Assembly: GCF_020360975.1 (NCBI RefSeq)
Contig: NW_025408683.1
Span: forward strand, 806,001 to 870,000
DNA length: 64,000 bases
Reading direction: 5' to 3'
Source: Hirsutella rhossiliensis
Taxonomy: Eukaryota; Ascomycota; Sordariomycetes; Hypocreales; Ophiocordycipitaceae
A program made the translations under genes and the position numbers. This document shows positions 45,801 to 54,711 of the stretch, piece by piece (within the stretch, counting starts at the first letter, position 1; the number at the start of each line of letters is the position of its first letter). Under the pieces are notes generated by a model. It searched no databases, was not told the origin of the DNA, and saw only the letters and a program-made list of their open reading frames with translations.

Positions 45801-46552
45801 CATTATACGGCCACGAGGCGGAAATATACGCACTGGCATTTGCCCGCAATGGCCGCATTATTGCTTCCGGCGGCGGCGATGGCACGGTGCGGCTGTGGGA
45901 TCCCGAGGCAGGCGTCCACGTTGGAACCCTCAGCATCGGCGGCTGCGTTACTGCCGTTGCCATTTCTCCCGATTCGAAATTCGTCGCCGTCGCCACCTTT
46001 GGCAGCAGCATATCTGTCTGGGACATGCAACAGGGCGCCATCGTGGAGCACTTCAACGAGGCGGCCCTTGGCGGCGGCCACGAGAACAGCGTGTACGGCG
46101 TGGCCTTTTCGCCGGATGGCCACCGCCTGGTAAGTGGCAGCTGGGACATGACGGTCAAGATGTGGGAGCTCAATTGCTCGCGCAACGTCCTTGATTTGGA
46201 AAGTCGATGTGTCAGGACTTTCCAAGGCTGCGAGGTGCGTGAACCGTGTCTTGCTGCTGACGATGCTCGGCATGGCCGCTCACTCTTTTTCCTGTAGGAC
46301 CTCGTGCTCAGCGTGGATGTGATTCAAGACGCGAGCTGGGTCATATGCGGATCGCAGGATCGCGACATTCATTTCTGGGACACCAACACCCAACGCCAGC
46401 AGATGTCGCTGCAAGCCCACACGGGCTTGGTTCTTTCCGTCGCGGCGAGCCCGCGCGGCGGCTGCTTTGCCAGTGGCTCTAGCGACGGGACGGCACGTAT
46501 TTGGTCGTACAAGGATTATCCAAGCGTCTTGGACTACGTTAAGCAAGCCTAG
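42830..46552 (+). CDS. NLR, 3' half (NACHT remainder, C2H2, ankyrin, Tup1-like WD40)
   Basis: Exons 42830-43301, 43350-43821, 43886-45710, 45767-46234, 46298-46552. It opens with SLLRALLEQFINQDSAI and Walker B, then the helical domain. C2H2-like pair: CFKPWC...H and CTSDGC...HKKNYH. About six ankyrin units follow (SIYSASLKGDVEAVRDIL, PLNLAAGEGHVGVCRLLISR, TALHAAAGAGQLDAVNLLL, PFTLASQHGHLDVVRSML). The last 330 residues match Tup1: LDIDLMHTFHHNDEVLSVCF, SPDGKYVATSSN, VQIYDVQTGEV, YIATAGDDKVLRVWDI, GHEAEIYALAFARNGRIIAS, SISVWDMQQG, HENSVYGVAFSPDGHRLVSG, VKMWEL, FWDTNTQRQQM, GTARIWSY. Seven blades, as in Tup1. An automatic annotator may call this as a separate gene. Confidence 0.82.
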
Positions 46553-46617
46553 TTGAAGATAATGCAAGGATACCTGCATGGCTAAGGTCCCGTAGAGGAT
46601 GGCTCTCTTCACAGACG

Positions 46618-48404
46618 CTACGGTATCCGCCACCAACTCTCATGAATGTCTCTTAGGTCTGTCCGTTCCGGGGTTTGCAGATACGACGTCATGTCCGCGT
46701 CTGGATCGCCCTCTTTCTTGGTCAAGCCATTGCCCAAGTACCACAAGAACCTGTTTCCCGAGTCGGATAGATAGCGATAGTTCCAATCCTCCCACCGCGG
46801 CTCTCTTCGCACCATGGCCAGATGCGCCGCGCTGCCGGGCCAGAAACCATGGATCCTTGTGCCTGGGCGACCGCCATTGTACGACGAGTTGCATCCATCG
46901 GTAAGCACCGTCTCTTTGAAGAAGGCGTCTGAATACGCAACGAAGTCGTCAGCCGCCCCGCAAGAGGCGTCGATGGACTTGATGCCTTCCCTCGAGACCT
47001 TTCGCAACAGCTTTGCAACGTATGTCAGCTGGGTTTCGAAAGCATGCGGAACAGTGCCCGAAGCACTGATTCCGTTCGGCCCGTGGACAAAGAGCAGATT
47101 GGGAAAGCCGGGAGTGGCCAATCCAAGATAGGTATATGGGAATCCGGGCTCGCCGCCTGGTTTCCACAGGTCACGCAGATTCTGCCCGTTGGCCGAGATG
47201 CAGAACTGGGGTGCCACGGCCGTATCAGCGCCCGTGGCACAAAAGACGGCATCAACCTCTCGGTGGATCCCATCGCGCGTCTCGATGCCAGTGGCAGTAA
47301 ATCGCCTGATGGGTGTCTGGGTGTAAGTCACGTTATCCGCCACGATGGCTTCGAGATAGCCAGGGCCCGGTGTCAGCCGGCGACAGTTTGGCGAGAAGTC
47401 CGGGGCAAAGCCGTCGCGCAATTCTGGCCTCTTCGCCAGGCGCTCCCTCATAATGCCCATGAAGCTCTCTCTGAGGCTCGCATTTTCCTCGGATCCGCGG
47501 AGGATAGACCGGAACCCGCGCCAGGACTTGTCCTCGACGCTCTTCCTGAATGCTACATAGCTCTCCGGATCATCAAGCGACTCTTTGTGTTTTTGCCATA
47601 GCTGCCGAGCTTGGCGAGTTTTGTCGTCGTGCGAACCTACCCAGGTTTTGCTTCGGACGTAATGGTCTAGACGACTCACGACTTTCTGCAGACTGGGAAC
47701 AATCTGGACACCACTGGCCCCGTTGCCTATGACGGCGACCCTTTTCCCTCTTGGATCGAAGGATGGGTCCCAGTTTGAAGTATGGCGCAGTACGCCTCGA
47801 TAGGCGGCAATGCCCGGAATATCCGGAAGCCTCCAAGCGTTGAACCGCCCAATGCATGTGAGAACAAGGTCAAACTTTTCGCAGGCGGCACCATTCGTGT
47901 CGGTGTTGAGTATTTTCAGGAGCCACCTCCCTTGATGGGCGTTCCACGAAGCAGCCTCGACTCTGTGCTTGAACTTGGCATATCGGTACACGTCGTGTTT
48001 GCGCGCGACGGATTGCCAGTAATTCCGAATCTCGATTCCCGGCGGAAACGGTTCGGACCAATCCGTCTTGGGAGCGAATGTGGCTTGGTAGACATGAGCA
48101 GGCGTATCGCAGCGCACGCCCGGATACACATTTTCTAGCCACGTTCCTCCCTGGCCATGAAGCGTCAGCGCGTTTTGGTTGGACCCATGGTGACGGAACT
48201 TACAAAATCCTCATTCTTGTCATAAATGGTCAGCATCAAACCAGGAACCTTGGCCGGCAGCAAGATGCCAGCTAGAATGCCGGCAACTCCACCGCCAATG
48301 ACGGCAAGGCGTAGACGCCGTGGCTCATCGATGAATCGGTCTGTGAGCGACAGGCTGGCTGCGTCGTAAGGATGCGTCACGTGTAGAGCGGCCACTGAAG
48401 ACAT
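46618..48404 (-). CDS. FAD-dependent Baeyer-Villiger-type monooxygenase
   Basis: Exons 48404-48204 and 48150-46618 join in frame to 577 residues. Motifs: FAD Rossmann VIGGGVAGILAG (about 34-45), GGTWLENVYPGVRCDTPAH, the Baeyer-Villiger fingerprint variant YRGVLRHTSNWDP (about 184-196; consensus F-x-G-x-x-x-H-x-x-x-W-P/D, here with Tyr for Phe), the NADPH motif VIGNGASGVQIV and the late ATG motif FCATGAD. No signal peptide. Such enzymes insert oxygen next to ketones in secondary metabolism or xenobiotic breakdown (family knowledge). It ends 66 bp from the convergent NLR stop. With the GS-like, P450 and salicylate-synthase-like genes it could form a metabolic group. Confidence 0.92.
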
Positions 48405-48843
48405 GATTGTGTCTTTCGGGCTTGGGCCTTGAGAGTGAAATGCCGCAGCCCCCCCAGCCAAGTTGTATCATGCCCTGGCCTTGGAGTGTTGGCCGAGGCG
48501 GGCTGCTATGGCTGATGATGAGCAACAAGAATATAGTTGTGATCTGCTTTCCAAGATGCATCCGAGAAAGGGGGTTCTTTTGCCAGTCCATCTGGCTCTC
48601 GGGCCTACCTTGAAGGTGTCCTGGTAATTAACCCCAAGGTGCCTTGACCATGACCAAGCAGTCATCTATCCGCAGAGTAAAATTCATGATTATTCTCGCC
48701 TTCGGGGCTGCCCCCTCCCGAGGCCAATGCAGCCGGCAGACTATTGACGCGGGCAGCGAGGCCTGCAGCGGGCAAACAACCGAGCCTCGTCCAACTGCCT
48801 TTTTGGGTACCGACTGCGTGTGACACTTGGTGCATGTGAGCAA
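48405..48843. other. Intergenic, no gene supported
   Basis: Promoter side of the monooxygenase and terminator side of the GS-like gene. Small frames here have no motif. Confidence 0.45.
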
Positions 48844-50112
48844 TCAGTAGTTGGCCAGTAGAAACTCGTGCCGGTCGTGCTCGTCCATGGCACGCAAGTC
48901 GTCGTTCCACTCGCGGGTGACGGCAGAGTATCCAGCAGCCAGACGCGTGCCCATGATTTCACGCAGCGGCGCATCCTGTTCGAGGGCCTCGAGGCTCTCG
49001 TCTACGCTGGTCGGGAGGCGGTGGCGGATGCCCAGGGCCTGGCGCTGGGCATCCGAGAGCTTGGCGGGATCCTGCTGGCAGTCGGCCGTGGTGAATGCCA
49101 TGCGGCCGCGCAGGCCGTCCAAGCCCGCGGCCAGGAGGGCTGCCAGAGCCAGATAGGGGTTGGCGGTCCCGCACAGCGTCCTGACCTCAAAGCGAGTGGC
49201 CGAGATGCGGCGCAGGGGCGCTTCTCGGTTCTGCCACCCCCAGCAGACGTACTCGCCCCCGCTCCAGATGCCGGGCCGGACCCGATGGTAGCTGACGTCG
49301 AGCGGCAAGGTGAAGGCAGCGACGGCGCGGAGGTGGTGCAGGATGCCGGCGAAGAAGCTGTCGGGCGACGTCGCCGTCGGGCTCAGGGGCGTGGCCGAGA
49401 TGTGGACATGGGCGCCCGTGCCGAACTCGGTGGCGACGGGCCGCGGGTGCAGGGTTGCCTGAGCGCCATGGGCGCGGGCGATAAAGGCAAGGACTCGGCG
49501 GGCGCGGACGAGGCCATCGACGGCCTCGAGAGGCGGCACGGCGCCCAGCACAAACTCCCACTGACGGGGCGCGGCCTCGGCGTGAAACTGCCTCACGGGC
49601 ACGCCCGCCTCGCGCAGGGCACGGACTGCCGCCTCGACCATGCAGAGCGTCTGTTCGTCCGAGGCGACGTGCCCGGCGCAGGGCCGAAAGACCAGCTCGA
49701 CCTCGAAGCCCAGCAGCAGCGCCAGCCCGTGCTCCAGGCCGACGCTGCGAGCCAGCCGGCCCAGCGTGCTGCGCGCGCACTCGGCGGCTGCTTCGCCCTG
49801 CTCGTCGACCCACGATGCCATGACCTCGACCCGGCGCGCGCCGCCGCTCGGGTGGGCGTAGGCCGAGGACCAGTCGGGCTGCAGGTAGAGCGCGCCGCTC
49901 GGGCTTCCGCCGCTGGCCAGGCGGAACTGCCGTGTGGCGAAGATGGCTGCGCTCGGGATGCTTGCTCGTTCGCCTCGCTCCGACATGGCGGCGAGCTCGT
50001 CTGCGGGGAACATGCGCGTCCAGCAGGCGCCGTTGTACGGCATGTGGCACACCCACACGAACTCGGGGCTGTGCCTGGCCCAGATGGCGCGCCAGTCGCC
50101 TGGCCCGTCCAT
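48844..50112 (-). CDS. Glutamine-synthetase-like (GS-I / gamma-glutamyl ligase) enzyme
   Basis: Single exon, 422 residues from ATG 50112. It matches GS type I-like proteins of fungi (including the FluG C-terminal half): GFEVELVFRP (metal-binding Glu), QFHAEAAPRQWEFVLG (Glu pair and Gln-rich strand), GTGAHVHISATPLSP (GxGxHxH ammonia/ATP loop), REAPLRRISATRFEVRTLCG followed by TANPYLALAALLAAGLDGL. Members ligate glutamate or other acids to amines with ATP, such as polyamine, ethanolamine or aniline ligases; the substrate here is unknown. Very GC-rich, so a long antisense open frame exists but is spurious. The next block upstream is AT-rich, so the promoter is short, with a TGGA repeat at about 50141-50156. 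Confidence 0.9.
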   Translation of the reverse strand: MDGPGDWRAIWARHSPEFVWVCHMPYNGACWTRMFPADELAAMSERGERASIPSAAIFATRQFRLASGGSPSGALYLQPDWSSAYAHPSGGARRVEVMASWVDEQGEAAAECARSTLGRLARSVGLEHGLALLLGFEVELVFRPCAGHVASDEQTLCMVEAAVRALREAGVPVRQFHAEAAPRQWEFVLGAVPPLEAVDGLVRARRVLAFIARAHGAQATLHPRPVATEFGTGAHVHISATPLSPTATSPDSFFAGILHHLRAVAAFTLPLDVSYHRVRPGIWSGGEYVCWGWQNREAPLRRISATRFEVRTLCGTANPYLALAALLAAGLDGLRGRMAFTTADCQQDPAKLSDAQRQALGIRHRLPTSVDESLEALEQDAPLREIMGTRLAAGYSAVTREWNDDLRAMDEHDRHEFLLANY

Positions 50113-50907
50113 CCTGGTTGGCTCAAGAATTCGTCGGAGTGATGGATGGATGGATGGAGAGGGGGGAGGGGGGGGAGAAGTGGCAGCCAGGTTTTATGGT
50201 GGCTGTCTGCGGCCCGCTTCCGCTGTCGACCCCGCGCCAGCCCTGTATTGTGGGGGGTGGTATTGTACTACAGTGGGAGGACAAAAGTTCCGGCCGGACC
50301 CACCTACGCGGCGCGTTCTCGCGTCTTCCACATTCTAACCCTCCCTCTTTAAACAACTATTATGCCTTTAAAATAAGCTTAATTATACTATAAAAACACT
50401 AAAGCCCTTATAAGAGAATAAAGATTATTACCCTCTTTAATTGCGGGTTCTTAGCGGCCCTTATTAGTATTAAAGAGGATATTTCTCCCTAAGTAATTTA
50501 GGGAGTTATATAGTACTACTAGATATAGTTAAATACTAAATCTTAACCGCGATCTAGTAGGTTACTAAAGCCTAATAAAAGGATATATCTTTTAATATAT
50601 TATAAAAGACCTTTTATCTTAAATACTAAGCTTTATTACTAGACTTCTCTTAGTTAATTTATATATATCTTAGTATAATACCTTTAATACTATAATACTT
50701 AATATATATATATTCTTTAATACTTAAAGTTAACTAAAGAATAGATTATAAAAAAGTTAAAATTTATATTATAGTATTATTAAAAGCTAGCGTTCTTTTA
50801 ATATAAGTAGATTTCTTATAGAAAACTTTTATTATAAATAAAGATAGTAAGAAATAGAAATAGGCTTTTTATAAGCTTATAAATTAAGATACTTTAACTT
50901 TAACTAT

Positions 50908-50959
50908 TAATTTTAATAAGTATTACTATTTACCTAAGACTAAATCTCTATTTAGCTAA
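50908..50959 (+). repeat. Inverted repeat arm (partner 51261-51312)
   Basis: Reverse complement of 51261-51312 apart from a few T/C-type differences (AAGACTAAATCTCT versus AAAACTAAATCTTT), consistent with RIP acting on both copies. Confidence 0.8.
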
Positions 50960-51260
50960 GAGTCTCTTAAAATCCCCTCTTTTAATTAGCTATATTACGT
51001 CTTAGTTATTAAAGAAAAATCTTAAGTATCTTTAAGTACTCGTCTTATACGTCGCGCTTACCTCGCGCGGGGGTAAACCTATATAGTAGGGCCCCTCCTA
51101 AAGGGGGACCCCTCCCTTACTAGCTCGGGCGCTCGAGTACGCTATTTTATAGTTAGAGCTATCTAGAGGTTTTTAGGGATTTTTCGCTAAAGGAATAGTA
51201 AAAAGATAGTACTTATAAGATATTAGTATAAGATATTAAGGTACCCTACTTTTATTAGTA

Positions 51261-51312
51261 TTAGCTAAATAAAGATTTAGTTTTAGGTAAATAGTAATAC
51301 TTATTTTAATTA
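51261..51312 (-). repeat. Inverted repeat arm (partner 50908-50959)
   Basis: Second arm, about 300 bp from the first. Confidence 0.8.
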
Positions 51313-52618
51313 TATTTAATAAGATAAACTAAAGCTAAAAGATATAAAAGTAAAACTAAAGCTTACTTACTACTATAAAATATTTTAAAGTAGCTTTTCC
51401 TTTAACTAATAGACTTCTTTTATACTAATACTTAAAGACCTTAACTTAAAGTATAGTAGTATTACTATATACTATATACTTAAAATACTATAAGAAAGCC
51501 TACTTATAATTATAGAGCCTAGTTATATATTTACTTAAGATAATACCTTAACCTATATAGTAAGTATTATATTAGTATAGCTTAGCTTTTAAGTTAAAGA
51601 AAATAAGGTAAAATTAATTAACTAGCTACTATTATCGCGAAGCGTGGCCTGATTTCGCAGTTCGCGGAGATATCCCTTAGCACGAGGAACCTAGGAAGCT
51701 GAAAAACAGGTTTTAAGGAAGGAGCTGAAAGGAGGTGCAGAGAGAAGGGTAGGGGCAAGAGGGGAAGTAGAAGTGGCGATGGCTTCCTATAGAGGTGGCG
51801 AAAGATAAGACGGATGTGCCGGCAACGGCTAGAAAGGAGGGGAAAAACCGGCAAAAAGCTCGGTAGTCGAGAGGACATTAGTGGCTTCTTTAAGCAGGAT
51901 CTTATTTGTCAATTGAGATGCTAGACGGGTATAAAGAGGGGCGTTGGATAGAGGAAAGAAGGACAATTAAGGCAATACAATAATATTCCCCTGCCGCAAT
52001 TGCTGCCCCCGCAAGATTCAAACATCTCTGCCCTGCCTATCCGACCCCTTTATTCCACTTTCACCTTCGTGCATTTTACATGCACTTCTCGCATCTCTCT
52101 TCGCGAGAACTATATTTACTTAACCTTAACCTTATAAAATATATAGAAGCTACTTAAAGAGAGTATTATAGAGAGTTACCCTAAGCTCTTAAACCTTTTA
52201 AAGAACTATACCTCTAAGTAAAAGCTTTATTATATAGCGGTTAGGGCGTAGGAAGAGCTTAAAGATAATACCCTTAATTATCTAATAGAATTAATATCTT
52301 AGTGCCTTTAGGCCGTTATAGCCGCCCGCGACGGGTATACTAAGTATTAGCTATAATGCGAAGAATATCCTCTTAATACTAGATAATATGCATTTTTTAG
52401 ATTTATAATTAACCTTTATTTAGCTATATAATGCGCTGTTAAAAAGGGTGCCCTAGGGCGGCGACTTCCTCTGCGGGCGGGGTCGGCCGGAACCTTTGTC
52501 AACCGACTGTACGTATGTAAGTCCGTCACGGCCAAGAATCGATATAAACCGTACCTCCGTCGCCCACCGTCCTGCTGCACCGCAACCCTCTTCCAGGACG
52601 GGCCACTTCCCCGCCGCA

Positions 52619-54308
52619 ATGGCCGTCCGCGTCGTCGCCGTCGCCGTCGCCGTGGGGCTCGCGCTCGTCTTCGCCCGGGTGAGCCCATGTCCCCCCATGC
52701 GCACGCACTGCCGCGTTTCGTAACCCGTCGTCGCAGCTTGCGCACCGCGTGCTTCGCGCGCCGACTGGGCGACTGCCGGGGCCGTGGCACTCCAGGTGGA
52801 CGCGCGTCGTCCTCGACTTCCACTTCCTCGCCGGCACCAAGAGCCACTACGTGCATGCGCTCCATGCGCAACACGGTCCGTCGCTAGGCGCCCTGGCCTG
52901 TGGTGGAAACACTAACGGTTTGCTGGCAGGCCCGCTTGTCCGCATTGGCCCCAACGAGGTCGACGTGACGGACCTCGAGGCCGTCAAGGTCATATACGGC
53001 ATCAAGAATCCCTTCCTCAAGTCCCCCTTCTATCGGCGCCTGGCCACCCCGGGCCAGGAATCGCTCTTCACCACCGTCAACGCCGACTTTCATCGCCGGC
53101 ACCGCAGACTCTTGGCCGGGCCCATGTCGGAGTCGTCGTTGAAATCCACCATACCCACCATCGACGCCCACGTAAAGCGTGCCATCCAGCGCATGGCCCA
53201 GGAGATGCTGTCTCGGGGCTCGGCAGACGTCTTCAAGTGGTGGCACTTTATGACGACGGATGCCATCGGACAACTCACATTTGGAGACTCGTTCCGTATG
53301 TTGGAGCTGGGCCATGTTGGTGCCGCTGACCGCGAACCCGGACAACATGCGCTGATGCAATCGATAGAAGAACGACTACTCATTTGATCTAGAACAGGTC
53401 GCGCGCGTCGGCGCCATCCGTGCCACCTTCCCGTCCATGGTGGACGTCAGCAGGTTAATCCCGTTGCCCATGTTCAAGCAGGCGCTAAAGCACGACTTGA
53501 ACATGAGGCACTATGCCGTGGATTCACTGCAGCGCTATCGACGCCTCGTCGAGGCCAATCCCGGCCAGGTGCAGCAGACGCTCTTTACCAATCTCTTCAA
53601 AGCCGAACGAGAGGATAAAATAGCCTTTTGCGAAGTTCGAGATGAGGCCCAGTCGTACATCACCGCCGGCACTGACACGACGGCCGTTTCCCTGACCTAT
53701 CTTACCTGGTCCGTTTGCCGTAATCCAGATATCAGAGCGCAGTTGGTCGCGGCGCTACAGACGCTCCCCCCGGACTTCACCGAGGTTCAGCTGCGTAACC
53801 TGCCCTTCCTAAACCATGTCATCGACGAGACGATGCGTCTATACTCGGCGGCGCCGTCTACTCTGCCACGTCTTGTGCCTCCCGGCGGCGTGAGGCTTGC
53901 TGGCCACTGGTTCGACGAGGGCACAGTTGTCTCAGCTCAGGCTTTCAGCATGCACCGGGATCCCCTCATCTTTCCGCAGCCCGACGAGTTTATACCCTCG
54001 CGCTGGATATCGCCCACCGAGGCCATGAGGAACGCGTACATGCCATTTGGTCGAGGACCGCGGGGTGAGACTCGGCTTGTGCAAGAATCTCTCAAGTTTA
54101 GGGCCGAGCCTTGCTGATGTCGGCTCTAGTCTGTCTCGGACTGCATCTCGCGCAAATCGAGCTACGTCTGGCCACGGCCCGCTTCTTCCTTGCCTTCCCA
54201 GAAGCACGAGTATCATCGCTTGAGGGCATGTCAGACAGCGACATGAAGCCCAAGATTTACGTTCTGCTGGTTCCCTCGGGGGGGCGGTGTCTGATTCAAG
54301 CGGCGTAG
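52619..54308 (+). CDS. Cytochrome P450 monooxygenase
   Basis: Five exons join in frame: 52619-52678, 52737-52875, 52930-53315, 53368-54064, 54130-54308; 486 residues. An N-terminal hydrophobic anchor (VVAVAVAVGLALVFA) is followed by the proline hinge LPGPWHSRW. Other motifs: I-helix AGTDTTA (about 295-301), ETMRLY (ExxR, about 349), PSTLPRLVPPGGVRLAGHWF, FIPSRW and the haem loop FGRGPRVCLGLHLAQIELR (Cys about 429). ER-bound oxidative enzyme, type typical of fungal secondary metabolism. It sits right at the edge of the AT-rich block and about 400 bp upstream of the salicylate-synthase-like gene on the same strand. Frame intact. Confidence 0.92.
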
Positions 54309-54711
54309 AACGGATGTGTCTGCAAAGCCAGGCCTTGAGCAAGGTGGAGGAGAGACTAGTGCGGAGAGATGATGAGGAATGCAGTTTGGTTATATACTGC
54401 CTCCGGGGCCCCTTTCCTCCCTTTTGGCCTTTTGTTGATACGACTCAAAGTCACCGATACCGGCAGCACGTGAAGAGGAAGCGGCCACATCCAAGTCCAC
54501 TAGTTATCTCGGCCGAAGTGCCTCCACTTTCGGAGGCTGGTTCAATAGTACCAGACGTGTGCGTAGCATTGCATGTACGGACAATGGGGGTGCACGCAGG
54601 CGCCTAAAGGATATTGTGGACCACGCTGGTTGCTGCGCTCATAAATATCAACCACGGTAGGCTACTTGGTATCCAGTCTGTCTCAGTGTTCTTCGGTATC
54701 CAGAGCTCGCC

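Larger units (their letters stand above)
38819..46552 (+). pseudogene. NLR gene (DUF7708-like, NACHT, C2H2, ankyrin, Tup1-like WD40), interrupted by a hAT transposon
   Basis: Ten coding segments join in frame once the hAT insert (40049-42821) and one duplicated 8-mer are ignored: 38819-39079, 39131-39154, 39230-39422, 39473-39871, 39924-40048, 42830-43301, 43350-43821, 43886-45710, 45767-46234, 46298-46552, about 1497 residues. Order: DUF7708-like N-terminus (1-95), helical region, NACHT P-loop GIPGAGKTT (about 288-296), Walker B LIIDGLDEC (about 389-397), NACHT C-terminal helices, C2H2 pair (about 813-875), ankyrin repeats (about 885-1130), seven WD repeats (about 1165-1497). Ankyrin and the first WD repeats are in one uninterrupted exon (43886-45710), so the fusion is real. 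The insert puts stops inside NACHT, so no full-length product is expected. Fungal NLRs control heterokaryon incompatibility and immune-like cell death (family knowledge). Confidence 0.85.
50335..52445. repeat. AT-rich gene-free block with RIP-like composition
   Basis: From about 50340 the sequence changes abruptly to TA-rich DNA with frequent TTATA, CTTAA and TACTAA words, no long reading frame and few CA/TG steps, the texture of RIP-mutated transposons. A GC-richer interlude with no gene lies at about 51630-52090. A 52-bp inverted pair lies at 50908-50959 / 51261-51312. The sequence returns to GC-rich DNA at about 52445, just before the P450. Confidence 0.75.

Noticed and set aside
46298..46552. 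WD40 part as a separate Tup1 gene or pseudogene
   Set aside because: The ankyrin region and the first WD blades share one continuous exon, and all downstream introns keep the frame, so it is part of the NLR.
48868..50142. 424-codon plus-strand frame opposite the GS-like gene
   Set aside because: Antisense shadow of a very GC-rich exon; Gly/Ala/Arg/Asp-rich without motifs.
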